Shown here: positions 25,193-34,366 of the stretch, in pieces | Numbering within the stretch: position 1 is the first letter of the stretch | Layout of the letters: each line of letters starts with the position of its first letter | Assembly: GCF_001718195.1 (NCBI RefSeq) | Contig: NZ_MCNV01000011.1 | Coordinates: forward strand, 124,001 to 188,000 | DNA: 64,000 nucleotides | From: Paraburkholderia nodosa | Lineage (GTDB): Bacteria; Pseudomonadota; Gammaproteobacteria; Burkholderiales; Burkholderiaceae | Direction: 5' to 3' | Notes under the pieces: model-generated | What the model was told of the DNA's origin: nothing | Databases searched by the model: none | Seen by the model: only the letters and a program-made list of their open reading frames with translations | Translations under genes and position numbers: made by a program

Positions 25193-26742
25193 GCGGCGTG
25201 CCCCAGATGAATGTTGGTTTCGCCGAGCGCGGCGCTCATGATGCGCTCTTCGTTGGCATCGGCACGTGCGATATCGGCGGTGATGCGGCCTTCGTGCATG
25301 ACGAGCACGCGGTCGGCCATGCCGATCACCTCGGGCAGTTCGCTAGAAATCATCAGCATGGCCATGCCCTCTTTCACGAGTTCCGCGAGCGCGCCGTAGA
25401 CTTCGGCCTTCGCACCCACGTCGATGCCGCGCGTCGGTTCGTCGATGATGAGCACCTTCGGCCCGGTGGCGAGCCACTTGCCGAGCACCACCTTCTGCTG
25501 GTTGCCGCCGGAGAGCGTGCCCACCGGCGCGTTCAGATCGCTCGCCTTCAGACGCAGACGCTTGCCCCATTGCCCGGCCAGCTCCACTTCGCGCCCCGTG
25601 GAGATGAGGCCGAAGCGCACGAGCCGCCCGAGCACCGTGAGCGAGGCGTTGCGCGCAATGCTCAGTTCGAGCGCGAGACCTTGCTGACGCCGGTCCTCGG
25701 GCACGAGCGCGAGGCCGGCCTTCACGGCGGCAGCGGGCATGCCGGAGGCCAGCGGCTTGCCCGCGATCTGCACCTGCCCCGCGTCGGTCGGATCGATGCC
25801 GAATATCGCGCGCGCCACTTCGCTGCGCCCCGCGCCCACGAGCCCCGCGAGCGCGACGATCTCGCCCGCGCGCACGTCGAACGAAATGTCCTTGAAGACG
25901 CCGCGGCGCGTGAGGCCGCGCACGCGCAGCATCACTTCGCCCGGTTGCACGTCCGCCTTCGGGTAGAACGTCGCAAGATCGCGTCCCACCATCTTCGCGA
26001 CGATGTCCTGGGTCTTGAGCGTGGCCGTGGGCGCGTCGAACACCTTGGCGCCGTCGCGCATGATGGTCACGTGCTGCGTGAGCGCGAAGACTTCTTCGAG
26101 CCGGTGCGTGATGAAAAGAATCGCCACGCCACGGTCGCGCAGCGTGCGCGCGATCGTAAAGAGCCGCTCGACCTCGGGCAGCGAGAGCGCCGCCGTGGGC
26201 TCGTCCATGATGAGTACGTTCGCGTTGAGCGAAAGCGCCTTCGCAATTTCGATCACCTGCTGGTCCGCGATCGAAAGTCCGCGCACGAGCCGTTCGGGCT
26301 TCAATTCGACGCCGAGCGACTGGAGCAGCGCCGCGACCTCGCGATGCATCGTTTCGTAGTCGATGCGGCCCACGCGATCCACGGGCTGACGCCCCATGTA
26401 GATGTTCTCCGCGATCGACAGATCAAAGAACAGTGTGGGTTCCTGATAAATTACCGCGATACCGGCGTCGCGCGCCTGAGCGGGCGTCGCGAACGCGCGC
26501 TCCACACCGTCGATGCGCATTGCGCCGCCATCGGGCTGATACACGCCCGCGAGGATCTTCACGAGCGTCGACTTGCCCGCGCCGTTTTCGCCGAGCAGCG
26601 CGTGCACCTCGCCGGGCATGAGGCTCAGGCTGCCGTCGATGAGCGCGCGCACGCGCCCGAACGACTTGCTCGCGTTACGCAGTTCGAGCCGCGGAGTGTC
26701 GCCGGACCTGCTTTTTGCTTCTGCTTCCACGCCTGTCTCCAT
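25189..26742 (-). CDS. rhaT: Rhamnose ABC transporter, duplicated ATP-binding subunit
   Basis: A 517-residue tandem ATPase. Domain 1 has Walker A GENGAGKST, a variant signature (LSIADQQ) and Walker B VLIMDEPTAAL. Domain 2 has the degenerate Walker A GAGRSE usual in sugar importers, signature LSGGNQQK and Walker B VLIIDEPTRGID. It drives import through the two permeases. The gene starts 16 bp after the lactonase stop, so it is in the same transcript as the rhamnose enzymes. Here rhaT means the Rhizobium-type ABC subunit, not the E. coli symporter. Confidence 0.9.
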   Translation of the reverse strand: METGVEAEAKSRSGDTPRLELRNASKSFGRVRALIDGSLSLMPGEVHALLGENGAGKSTLVKILAGVYQPDGGAMRIDGVERAFATPAQARDAGIAVIYQEPTLFFDLSIAENIYMGRQPVDRVGRIDYETMHREVAALLQSLGVELKPERLVRGLSIADQQVIEIAKALSLNANVLIMDEPTAALSLPEVERLFTIARTLRDRGVAILFITHRLEEVFALTQHVTIMRDGAKVFDAPTATLKTQDIVAKMVGRDLATFYPKADVQPGEVMLRVRGLTRRGVFKDISFDVRAGEIVALAGLVGAGRSEVARAIFGIDPTDAGQVQIAGKPLASGMPAAAVKAGLALVPEDRRQQGLALELSIARNASLTVLGRLVRFGLISTGREVELAGQWGKRLRLKASDLNAPVGTLSGGNQQKVVLGKWLATGPKVLIIDEPTRGIDVGAKAEVYGALAELVKEGMAMLMISSELPEVIGMADRVLVMHEGRITADIARADANEERIMSAALGETNIHLGHAA

Positions 26743-26758
26743 GTCGTTGCGCGCACAC

Positions 26759-27664
26759 TCAAATACGGTAGATACGTTCCGCGTTGCCGCGAAACAGCGC
26801 CGTATGTTCGCTCTCGCTGGCGCCGCTCACGATCGACGCATACGCATGCCAAAGCTTCGAATAGCCGCCGAACAGGCGGTCGACCGGAAAGTTCGAGGCG
26901 AACATCGCGCGATCCGCGCCGAACGCGTCGATCGTTTCCAGTACATAAGGCCGCAGGCTTTCGACGCTCCATGCATGGTCGAACATCGCCAGTCCGCTGA
27001 TCTTCACGGCCACGTTCGGGCATGCCGCAAGCAGGCGCAGGCCGTCGCGCCACGCGCGGTAGCCCGCCACGCTGCTGCGGTCGACGAACATGCCCGCGTG
27101 GTTGATCACGAGCTGAATGCCGGGATGCGCACGCGCGAGCGCGGCGGCCTCCTCCATCTGCGAGGGATATAGCTGCAGGTCGAACGACAGACCGTGCTTC
27201 TCCAGCAGCGCGAAGTTCTCGCGCCACGCCGCCTCGCGCATGTAATGCCGCCCCACGTAGTCGTAGAGCTGGTTCTCGTGAACGTTGAGAATCTGGCGAA
27301 TGCCGCGCGTACGCGCAAACGCCGCGTGCGCCTCGAGCACCGCGGGCGCATTGGGCGAACTGAGATCGCAGGCCGCGACGATCGCGTCGGGCAACGCACG
27401 CGGCTCCCCCGCATTCTTGGCAATATCCGCGAGCCCTTCCAGCCAGCGCGTTTCTTCCACCGGATCGTCCGGATCGTGATTCGCTTCGACATGCACGACC
27501 TTGAGCACGTCGATGTCGCCGGCCTCGCGCAACAGGTCGGCGGGCAGATAGTTGTGCTTGAGTTCGCGCGCATCACAGACGAACGACGTGCCCGGATTCG
27601 CGAGCCACGGGTAATGATGCGTATCGAGGTTCCAGAAGTGGACGTGCGGATCGACGACCTGCAT
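26759..27664 (-). CDS. Amidohydrolase-2 family lactonase, probable L-rhamnono-lactonase
   Basis: A 301-residue metal-dependent hydrolase of the amidohydrolase-related family (COG3618). The N-terminal DPHVHFW metal motif, VVHVEAN, LVINHAGMFVD and the late FASNFPVDRLF (metal-ligand Asp) are visible. Relatives open sugar 1,4/1,5-lactones such as L-fuconolactone. Between the mutarotase and the rhamnose importer, and with a rhamnose dehydrogenase in the locus, the natural job is hydrolysis of L-rhamnonolactone to L-rhamnonate. That step has no other candidate here. The specific substrate is inferred. Confidence 0.82.
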   Translation of the reverse strand: MQVVDPHVHFWNLDTHHYPWLANPGTSFVCDARELKHNYLPADLLREAGDIDVLKVVHVEANHDPDDPVEETRWLEGLADIAKNAGEPRALPDAIVAACDLSSPNAPAVLEAHAAFARTRGIRQILNVHENQLYDYVGRHYMREAAWRENFALLEKHGLSFDLQLYPSQMEEAAALARAHPGIQLVINHAGMFVDRSSVAGYRAWRDGLRLLAACPNVAVKISGLAMFDHAWSVESLRPYVLETIDAFGADRAMFASNFPVDRLFGGYSKLWHAYASIVSGASESEHTALFRGNAERIYRI

Positions 27665-27684
27665 GGCATGTTCCTCGCGTGTGC

Positions 27685-27999
27685 TCAAGGCAAATGAAAG
27701 ACCTGCACGAGCGGCTGTTGCAGCGGCACGTTGTTGGCATCCGTCTGCATGATGTCGGCCATGTAATCCCACCATTTGCGCATGACGGGCAGCTCGGGCA
27801 GCGCGTCCATGGTGTGATCGTCGCGGCGCTCGAGCACGGCAAAGAGATGGTGCGTCGCTTCGTCGAGAAAGATGCGGTAATTTTTTACGCCCGCATCGCG
27901 CAGCGCGCTCGCCAGTTCGGGCCAGATTTCGCGGTGACGCCGCTCGTATTCGTCCCGCTTGCCGGGATCGAGCTGCATGCGAAACGCAATTGTCTCCAT
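27685..27999 (-). CDS. rhaM: L-rhamnose mutarotase
   Basis: A 104-residue dimeric alpha/beta protein that interconverts alpha- and beta-L-rhamnose. It is exactly the length of E. coli RhaM. The segments IAFRMQLDPGKRDEYERRH, IWPEL, NYRIFLDEATHHLFAVLE and KWWDYMADIM carry the family's conserved His, Tyr and Trp residues. It is the first gene of the leftward rhamnose uptake operon, with a leader of about 130 nt from the predicted promoter. Confidence 0.93.
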   Translation of the reverse strand: METIAFRMQLDPGKRDEYERRHREIWPELASALRDAGVKNYRIFLDEATHHLFAVLERRDDHTMDALPELPVMRKWWDYMADIMQTDANNVPLQQPLVQVFHLP

Positions 28000-28141
28000 G
28001 ATCGTGTCTCCGTCCAGCCTTGATACGTCGTGCGCTTGTACCGCTCATGCGAAGCAGGGGCACGCGTCGACTCGGTGTTTGCCCTGGCTTCGCGGTGCGC
28101 GGTTGCACGCGTTTTTACGTGGTTAGCTGCGTTGTGATCCG

Positions 28142-28176
28142 ACTATAATTCCCGCATCGATAGCCAACCAATCCGA
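28142..28176. promoter_or_regulatory. Divergent rhamnose promoter with LysR-type motif (copy 1)
   Basis: On the minus strand TCGGATTGGTTGGCTATC (28176-28159) contains the -35-like TTGGTT; TATAGT follows at 18-bp spacing and would serve rhaM. TATAAT (28144-28149) lies on the plus strand for the LysR gene. The same 18-bp motif recurs at 34383-34400. CCAAC-N9-GTTGG (28164-28182) forms a T-N11-A-like dyad. Confidence 0.65.
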
Positions 28177-28191
28177 TGTTGGGATCGGGCG

Positions 28192-29205
28192 ATGCACAAA
28201 CCGGATCGCTCCATGAACCATCACACTTCCGTCGTCGCACTCGTCAACCGGCTCAGATTCAAGCACCTTGCCCTGCTCGTCGCGCTCGACGACGCGCGCA
28301 ATGTTCATCAGGCCGCCGATGCCATCAACGTGGCGCAGCCCAGCGCGAGCCGCATGCTGAGCGACATCGAGGAAGCGTTCGGCTTCCGGCTCTTCGAGCG
28401 CAACGCGCGCGGCATGCAGCCCACCGCGCTCGGCGTCGTCACGCTCGCCTACGCGCGCCGCGCGCTTGCCGAACTCACGCGCTTTGCCGAAGACCTCGAC
28501 GTGAAGCGCCGCGGCGGGCACGGCCAGCTCACCGTGGGCGCGATCATGGGCGCCGCGCCCGACCTGCTCGCGCAAGCCGTCGCCACGCTCAAGACCGAAC
28601 GGCCGCTGCTGCACGTGCGCATCCTCGGCGAAACGAGCGACCAGGTCGTGCAGCTGCTGCATCGCCGCGAAGTCGATCTCGCGCTCGGGCGCCTCACCAC
28701 GCCGCTGCAGCACAACGATTTCAGCTTCGAACCGATCGCGCGGGAAACGCTCGTGCTCGTGGTGCGCGCGCGCCATCCGCTTGCGCGGCGCGAACAGGTC
28801 ACGCTCGCGGAACTGATGGACTGGCCGTGGGTTGCGCAGCCCATCACGAGTCCCGCGCGTGAATTGTTCGAAGGCGAACTCGCGCGCGCCGGTCTCGGCA
28901 CGCCCGCCAATCTCACCGAGTCGGCCTCGATCTTCGCCACGCTGCAACTGCTCGAAAGTTTCGACGCCGTGGCCATGTTGCCCGAGCCGGTCGTGCGCGA
29001 CCATGTGCGCGGCAAGCTGCTCGTCGTGCTGCCACTCGAAATCGGCAAGAGCCTGCCGGGCTACGGCGTGCTCACGCGCAAGAACGAGCCGCTCGCCGAG
29101 CCCGCCGAGCATTTCGTCGGCTTGCTGCGGCGCTTTTCGCAGCCCTTCAAGATGGACGATATCGCTCACGATGGTTCGCACGCGGTCGTGCTCGCTCCTC
29201 ATTGA
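28192..29205 (+). CDS. LysR-family regulator of the rhamnose locus
   Basis: A protein of about 337 residues. The winged helix-turn-helix (residues about 17-75) reads FKHLALLVALDDARNVHQAA, then AINVAQPSASRMLSDIEEAFG and LFERNARGMQPTALG. A LysR substrate-binding domain follows to the end. It resembles the GbpR-like subgroup that responds to sugars. It is divergent from the mutarotase-transporter operon and sits next to the catabolic operon. A motif shared by the two promoters is its likely binding site. An internal ATG at 28213 (MNHHTSVV) is an alternative start. Confidence 0.87.
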   Translation: MHKPDRSMNHHTSVVALVNRLRFKHLALLVALDDARNVHQAADAINVAQPSASRMLSDIEEAFGFRLFERNARGMQPTALGVVTLAYARRALAELTRFAEDLDVKRRGGHGQLTVGAIMGAAPDLLAQAVATLKTERPLLHVRILGETSDQVVQLLHRREVDLALGRLTTPLQHNDFSFEPIARETLVLVVRARHPLARREQVTLAELMDWPWVAQPITSPARELFEGELARAGLGTPANLTESASIFATLQLLESFDAVAMLPEPVVRDHVRGKLLVVLPLEIGKSLPGYGVLTRKNEPLAEPAEHFVGLLRRFSQPFKMDDIAHDGSHAVVLAPH

Positions 29206-29223
29206 TACGTGTGGGCCCAGGGC

Positions 29224-30006
29224 TCACTGCAGATTCACGAATAGCCCGCCGTCCACGAGCAGCGCGGCGCCCGTCACATAGCGCGCGCGGTCCGAGGCGA
29301 GAAACACCACGCATTCGGCCACGTCCTCGGGCGCGCCCAGCCGCCCGAGCGGAATGCGCTTTTCGAAGTACGCACGCTTGCCTTCGTCGCTCAGGTCTTC
29401 GGCGTTCAGGTCGGTGGCGATGGTGCCCGGCATCACCGAATTGCAGCGGATGCCATAGGGTCCAAGCGCGATCGCGCACGACTGCATCAGCGAATGCACG
29501 CCGGCCTTGGTGGGCGTGTAGTGCGTCTGCATGCCGCCACCCACCAGCGCGCTGATCGAACTCGTCGCCACGATCGCGCCGCCCGTGCCCTGCTCCTTCA
29601 TTTGCCGCGCAACGGCCTGGGTCACGTAGAACGCGCCGTTCAGATTCACGCCGATCGTGCGTTCGAGCACGGCGGGCGGCATGTCGAGAAACGAGTGGAA
29701 CGGGCAGATGCCCGCATTGCTGGCGAGCACATCGACCTTGCCGAAGCGCTCCACCGTCTGGCGCACGAGATCCACGCCCGTCTGCGGCGCGGCCACGTTG
29801 CCTTCCAGCGCGATCGCGCGACGTCCTAGCCGCTCGATCTCGCCCAGCACCTCGTCGATCGCCGAGCGGCGGCCGTACGAGGCGTCGTTGTCGCCCCAGT
29901 AGTTGATCGCGACATCGGCACCCTCGCGGGCGCTCGCAATCGCAATGGCGCGGCCGATGCCGCGCGAACCGCCGGTGACGATCACCACCTTGTCCTTGAG
30001 CAGCAC
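29224..30006 (-). CDS. L-rhamnose 1-dehydrogenase
   Basis: A 260-residue SDR that oxidises L-rhamnose to L-rhamnono-1,4-lactone with NAD(P)+. The motifs TGGSRGIGRAIA, ASNAGICPFHSFLDM and YTPTK are present. The segments SNAGICPFHSFLDMP, SALVGGGMQTHYTPTKAGVH and the ending GALLVDGGLFVNLQ agree closely with known bacterial L-rhamnose dehydrogenases (LRA1 type). The start is GTG with GAGGAG in front. It is the last gene of the leftward catabolic operon, 53 bp after the rhamnonate dehydratase, and converges with the LysR gene. Confidence 0.92.
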   Translation of the reverse strand: MLLKDKVVIVTGGSRGIGRAIAIASAREGADVAINYWGDNDASYGRRSAIDEVLGEIERLGRRAIALEGNVAAPQTGVDLVRQTVERFGKVDVLASNAGICPFHSFLDMPPAVLERTIGVNLNGAFYVTQAVARQMKEQGTGGAIVATSSISALVGGGMQTHYTPTKAGVHSLMQSCAIALGPYGIRCNSVMPGTIATDLNAEDLSDEGKRAYFEKRIPLGRLGAPEDVAECVVFLASDRARYVTGAALLVDGGLFVNLQ

Positions 30007-30059
30007 GTGTTTCTCCTCGTAGCTTGTGATGCGCCTCGCCTGGTGCGCGTTCGGCGCGC

Positions 30060-31238
30060 TCAGTGCGTGTATGGCCGCGAAAGTTTGCAGTCCGGATTGA
30101 GCCGCACGCCGAAGCCCGGTTCGTCCGGCACCTTGAGCCGTCCTTTCACCGGCACCGGTTCGTCGAGCAGCAGCGGCGTGAACATCGGCACCACCTTGTC
30201 GGCCTTCGGCGCCATCATGAGGAATTCCGCGAACGGCGAGTTATGGCGCGTCACGACGAAGTGGTAGCTGTACACCGAGGAGCCGTGCGGCACCACCAGC
30301 ACGTTGTGGGCGTCGGCGAGCGCCGAGATCTTGATGAGTTCGGTCATGCCGCCGCACCAGTTCACGTCGGGCTGGATCAGATCGCAGCAGCCCATTTCCA
30401 GCAGCATGCGAAAGCCCCAGCGCGTGGCCTCGTGCTCGCCGGTGGAAACCATCATGCCGCGCGGCACATTGCGGCGCAGTTCGGCATAGCCCCAGTAGTC
30501 GTCGGGCGGCAGGCATTCCTCGATCCACTTGAGGTCATACTCTTTCGCGGCCTGGGCAAGGCGCGTGGCATAGCGCACGTCGAGGCTCATCCAGCAGTCG
30601 TACATGAGCCAGAAGTCGTCGCCCACGCGCTCGCGCATCGTGGCAAGCAGTTCGAGATTCTTTCTGAGGCCCTCCTCACCTTCGGCCGGACCATGCAGCA
30701 GCGGCAGCTTGCCGCCGATAAAGCCCATTTCCTTCGCGAGATCGGGTCGCGCGCCGGTGGCATAGAACATCAGCTCGTCGCGCACGGGGCCGCCGAGCAG
30801 TTGATACACGGGTTCCTTGCGGATCTGCCCGAGTAGGTCCCATAGCGCGAGATCGACGCCCGAGATGGTGTTGAGCACGACACCCTTGCGGCCGTAGTAG
30901 AGCGTGGCGTAGTACATCTGGTCCCACATCTTCTCGATGTCGGTCACGCGCTGCCCTTCGAGAAAGCGCGCGAGATGCTTCTCGACGATGAATGCGCCGA
31001 TCTCGCCGCCCGTGGTCACGGCGAAACCCACGGTGCCGTCGCTCGCCTCGACTTCCACGACGAGCGTGCCGAGCACGTCGATGCCGAACGAGCGGCGGCT
31101 CTGACGATACTCGGGATAGCGCGCCATCGGCGTGGAAATATGGTCGTCGATCCAGTGGCCGTCGGGTTGATCGTGATAATCGGCACCGCCGCCGCGCACG
31201 GTGAAGGCTCGCACGTGTTTGATGGTTGGCATGGCCAT
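30060..31238 (-). CDS. rhmD: L-rhamnonate dehydratase
   Basis: A 392-residue enolase-superfamily enzyme that converts L-rhamnonate to 2-keto-3-deoxy-L-rhamnonate. It follows E. coli RhmD closely along its length: HWIDDHISTPMARY at the start, FYATGARPDLAKEMGFIGGK, WLMYDCWMSLDV, KWIEECLPPDDYWGY, STGEHEATRW, VVPHGSSVYSYHFV, and ending KLSRPYTH. The Asp/Glu/Glu magnesium ligands lie in DCW, IEE and GEH. Two in-frame ATGs (MAM) make the start ambiguous by two codons. It sits between the MFS carrier and the rhamnose dehydrogenase. Confidence 0.96.
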   Translation of the reverse strand: MAMPTIKHVRAFTVRGGGADYHDQPDGHWIDDHISTPMARYPEYRQSRRSFGIDVLGTLVVEVEASDGTVGFAVTTGGEIGAFIVEKHLARFLEGQRVTDIEKMWDQMYYATLYYGRKGVVLNTISGVDLALWDLLGQIRKEPVYQLLGGPVRDELMFYATGARPDLAKEMGFIGGKLPLLHGPAEGEEGLRKNLELLATMRERVGDDFWLMYDCWMSLDVRYATRLAQAAKEYDLKWIEECLPPDDYWGYAELRRNVPRGMMVSTGEHEATRWGFRMLLEMGCCDLIQPDVNWCGGMTELIKISALADAHNVLVVPHGSSVYSYHFVVTRHNSPFAEFLMMAPKADKVVPMFTPLLLDEPVPVKGRLKVPDEPGFGVRLNPDCKLSRPYTH

Positions 31239-31262
31239 GTTACGTAGCTCCTGGGTAGAGGA

Positions 31263-32621
31263 TTAGCGCGCGCGCCGCACGGGCGGCTCGAATGAGCGAG
31301 CCGCCGGCGCAACGGCGCGCGGCGCGACGACAAGAATGAGCAGCGCGGCGGCAATGCTTGCAAGCCCGAGCAGTTCGAGGCCCGCCGCGTGGGAAGCAAA
31401 GTTTCGGTCGGCGGCGGCGCGCAGCATCGGCGCGATGAAGCCGCCCAGGCCGCCGAGCGAATTGATGAGCGCGATGCCGCTGGCAGAGGCCGCGCCCGCG
31501 AGATCGCGCGCCGGGAAGGTCCAGAAGAGCGGCTGCGCCGCGATGAAGCCGCTCGCCGCGCAGCACAGGCCGAGCATCGCGACGATCGCGCCCGCGGTGC
31601 CGCCAAGGCCTGCCGCCAGGCCCGAGACGGCGATGCCGACGCCCGACATCACGAGCAGGCGCGCGGCCCAAGCGCGATGCCCTCCGAGGCGGTCCGCGCG
31701 GCGCGGCACGATCCACGTGAGCGCCACGGCGCACAGCCAGGGCACGGCCGCGAGCAGGCCTACCTCGAGGCCCACGGAGGCGCCCACGAGCGAGGCCACC
31801 TGTTGCGGCAGAAAAAAGATCACGCCGTACACGCTCATCTGGATCAGCGCATAGATGCCGGCATAGGCGAGCACGCGGCGGTCGAACAGCGCGGCGAGCG
31901 CATCGCGCGGGCCGTGCGCGGCGGCTTCGCGCGCGTCGAGCTGGATCGCGCTCGTGAGCGCGCGGCGCTCGTCGGGGGAGAGCCAGCGCGCGTCCCCGGG
32001 CTTGTCGACGAGATACCAGAAGGCCCACACGCCAACGGCCGAGGCCAGCCCGCCTTCCACGAGAAAGAGCCACTTCCAGCCTGCGAGCCCGAAGGTGCCG
32101 TGCATCTCGAGCAGGAGTCCTGACAACGGGCCGCCGAAGATGAAGGCCAGCGGCGCGCCGAAATAAAACACGCCGATGGCGCGCGCCCGCGAGGACTGCG
32201 GAAACCACTGCGTGAGGTAATAGATGATGCCGGGGAAGAAACCCGCTTCGGCCACGCCCAGCAGGAATCGCAGCACATAGAACGAAGTCGGCGCCTGCAC
32301 CCACGCCATCGCCGCGGAAATCATGCCCCACGTGACCATGATGCGGCACATCCAGATCCGCGCGCCCACACGGTGCAGCGCGAGATTGCTCGGCACTTCG
32401 AAGAGTGCGTAGCCGACGAAGAACACGCCCGCGCCGAAAGCGAATGCCGCGTCCGAAAGACCCGTATCGTGCAACAGCGCCTTTTGCGCGAAGCCGATGT
32501 TCGCGCGGTCGAGAAACGCAAGCACGTACATCAAGAGCAGGAAGGGCAAAAGGCGGCGCATGGCCTTGCGGCCCGCGGCTTCCGCCAGCGTAGGTGCCAA
32601 GGTAGGTGCCTCGATCGACAT
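31263..32621 (-). CDS. MFS transporter, probable rhamnonate/sugar-acid carrier
   Basis: A 452-residue major-facilitator protein with 12 predicted membrane helices. It belongs to the anion:cation symporter group, judging from RANIGFAQKALLHDTGLSDAAF, GYALFEVPSNLALHRVGARIWM and RFLLGVAEAGFFPGIIYYLTQWFP. Carriers of this group move galactarate, glucarate and, as RhmT beside E. coli rhmD, rhamnonate. Its position directly before rhmD supports uptake of free rhamnonate in parallel with the ABC importer for rhamnose. GGAGAC precedes the start MSIEAP. Confidence 0.85.
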   Translation of the reverse strand: MSIEAPTLAPTLAEAAGRKAMRRLLPFLLLMYVLAFLDRANIGFAQKALLHDTGLSDAAFAFGAGVFFVGYALFEVPSNLALHRVGARIWMCRIMVTWGMISAAMAWVQAPTSFYVLRFLLGVAEAGFFPGIIYYLTQWFPQSSRARAIGVFYFGAPLAFIFGGPLSGLLLEMHGTFGLAGWKWLFLVEGGLASAVGVWAFWYLVDKPGDARWLSPDERRALTSAIQLDAREAAAHGPRDALAALFDRRVLAYAGIYALIQMSVYGVIFFLPQQVASLVGASVGLEVGLLAAVPWLCAVALTWIVPRRADRLGGHRAWAARLLVMSGVGIAVSGLAAGLGGTAGAIVAMLGLCCAASGFIAAQPLFWTFPARDLAGAASASGIALINSLGGLGGFIAPMLRAAADRNFASHAAGLELLGLASIAAALLILVVAPRAVAPAARSFEPPVRRAR

Positions 32622-32715
32622 CGATGTCTCCTGTCGGCGCTCTTCTGTTACCACCGCGCCGTTATCGTGATCCCGCGCGTTGTCCGGCCGGTGCGCGCGG
32701 GTCCTGCTTCCCGCC

Positions 32716-33468
32716 TCAGTATGTCGCGCGCCCGCCCGAAAGATCGAATACCGAGCCGGTACTGAACGCGCAGTCTTCCGTCGTCAGCCAGACGATCATC
32801 GAAGCCGCTTCGTCCGGCATGAGGAAGCGGTTCATCGGGATCTTCGCGAGCATGTAGTCGATATGCTGCTGCGACATCGAATCGAAAATCTCGGTCTTGG
32901 CCGCCGCCGGCGTCACGGCATTGACGAGCACGCCCTTCGTGGCCAGCTCCTTGCCGAGCGACTTGGTCAGTCCGATGAGCCCGGCCTTCGATGCGCTGTA
33001 GTGCGAAGCATTCGGATTGCCTTCCTTGCCGGCCACGGAGGCGATATTGACGATGCGTCCATAGCCCTGCTCGATCATGCGCGGCACCACGGCGCGGCAG
33101 GTCAGGTAGCTGCCGATCAGGTTCACTTCGATCACGCGGCGCCACACGTCGACGGGTAGTTCCCACGTGAGACCATTGCCCCCCGTGATGCCTGCGCTGT
33201 TCACGAGCGCGTGAATCGCGCCGTGCGTTTTCACGGTTTGCTGTGCGGCTGCCTCGACCGAGGCTTCGTCGGTCAGTTCGACCGTCACCACCGAAACCTT
33301 GCCCAGCTCCGACAACTCGGCGCGCGCGCGTTCGAGCCGTTCCGCGTCGATGTCCCAGAGCGCGACCGACGCGCCCGAACGCAATGCCCGCTGCGCCACG
33401 GCATAACCCAGACCGCGCGCGCCGCCCGTCACGACCATCACGCGATTGTTCAGATCCAGTTGATTCAT
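32716..33468 (-). CDS. 2-keto-3-deoxy-L-rhamnonate 4-dehydrogenase
   Basis: A 250-residue SDR. The cofactor motif TGGARGLGYAVA, NSAGI and the catalytic YSASK are present, and the C-terminus reads STGSVFDLSGGRATY. In the non-phosphorylative (diketo-hydrolase) rhamnose route this type of SDR (LRA5) oxidises 2-keto-3-deoxy-L-rhamnonate at C4 to the 2,4-diketo acid. The assignment rests on the family, its 4-bp ATGA overlap with the diketo-acid hydrolase gene, and the rest of the locus. Confidence 0.87.
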   Translation of the reverse strand: MNQLDLNNRVMVVTGGARGLGYAVAQRALRSGASVALWDIDAERLERARAELSELGKVSVVTVELTDEASVEAAAQQTVKTHGAIHALVNSAGITGGNGLTWELPVDVWRRVIEVNLIGSYLTCRAVVPRMIEQGYGRIVNIASVAGKEGNPNASHYSASKAGLIGLTKSLGKELATKGVLVNAVTPAAAKTEIFDSMSQQHIDYMLAKIPMNRFLMPDEAASMIVWLTTEDCAFSTGSVFDLSGGRATY

Positions 33469-34328
33469 TGCGCCTGCTCTCCTTGTTCCGCCACGAGGCG
33501 TTGCTGTTGTTCGCCCAGGCCGCTCACGCCCAGCCGCATGGTCTGTCCCGCGCGCAAATAGATGGGTTCCGGCTTCTGCCCCATGCCGACGCCAGGCGGC
33601 GTGCCGGTCGAGATCACGTCGCCGGGCTGCAGGCTCATGAACTGGCTGATATAGGAAACGAGCGTGGCCACGTCGAAGATCATCGTGCGCGTGTTGCCGT
33701 TCTGGTAACGCTTGCCGTCGACTTCGAGCCACATGTCGAGCGCCTGCGGGTCGGCGATCTCGTCGCGCGTGACGAGCCAGGGGCCGAGCGGCGCGAAGGT
33801 GTCGTAGCCCTTGCCCTTGTCCCACTGGCCGCCGCGCTCGATCTGCCATGCGCGCTCGGAAACATCGTTGACCACGCAATAACCGGCCACATAATCGAGC
33901 GCGCGCTCGCGCGGCACATTGCGCGCTGCTTCGCCGATCACCACACCCAGCTCGACTTCCCAGTCGACCTTCTTCGCGTCCGGGGGAATCAGCACGTCGT
34001 CGTTGGGACCGGTGATCGAACTCGTTGCCTTGAGGAAGAGCACGGGCTCTGTGGGGACGGGCATATTGGATTCGGCGGCGTGATCGGAATAATTGAGGCC
34101 CACGCAGACAATCTTGCCGACGCTGCCCACGCACGGACCCAGGCGGGTGTCGGCGGGAACGAGCGGCAAGGCGGCGAGATCGTGTCCGGCGAGCTGGCGC
34201 AGCGCGGCCGCGCCGAGGCCGTTACCGGCCACGTCGGGCGTGACGCCGGAGAGATCGCGCACGCGCCCCTCGTTATCGATCACACCCGGCTTTTCAGCCC
34301 CCTTACTGCCCCAGCGGACCAGCTTCAT
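33465..34328 (-). CDS. 2,4-diketo-3-deoxy-L-rhamnonate hydrolase (FAH family)
   Basis: A 287-residue fumarylacetoacetate-hydrolase-family enzyme. KIVCVGLNYSDHAAES opens the catalytic domain. The metal-binding pattern is seen in DWEVELGVVIG and DWEVE...ND, with GTPPGVGMGQKPEPIYL near the end. In the LRA pathway the final enzyme (LRA6) of this family splits 2,4-diketo-3-deoxy-L-rhamnonate to pyruvate and L-lactate. It is the first gene of the catabolic operon, directly behind the second copy of the shared promoter motif. AGGAGAC precedes the start. Confidence 0.9.
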   Translation of the reverse strand: MKLVRWGSKGAEKPGVIDNEGRVRDLSGVTPDVAGNGLGAAALRQLAGHDLAALPLVPADTRLGPCVGSVGKIVCVGLNYSDHAAESNMPVPTEPVLFLKATSSITGPNDDVLIPPDAKKVDWEVELGVVIGEAARNVPRERALDYVAGYCVVNDVSERAWQIERGGQWDKGKGYDTFAPLGPWLVTRDEIADPQALDMWLEVDGKRYQNGNTRTMIFDVATLVSYISQFMSLQPGDVISTGTPPGVGMGQKPEPIYLRAGQTMRLGVSGLGEQQQRLVAEQGEQAQ

Positions 34329-34366
34329 GCGGCGTCTCCTGATATTGGAATGGATCGTTGACAGCC

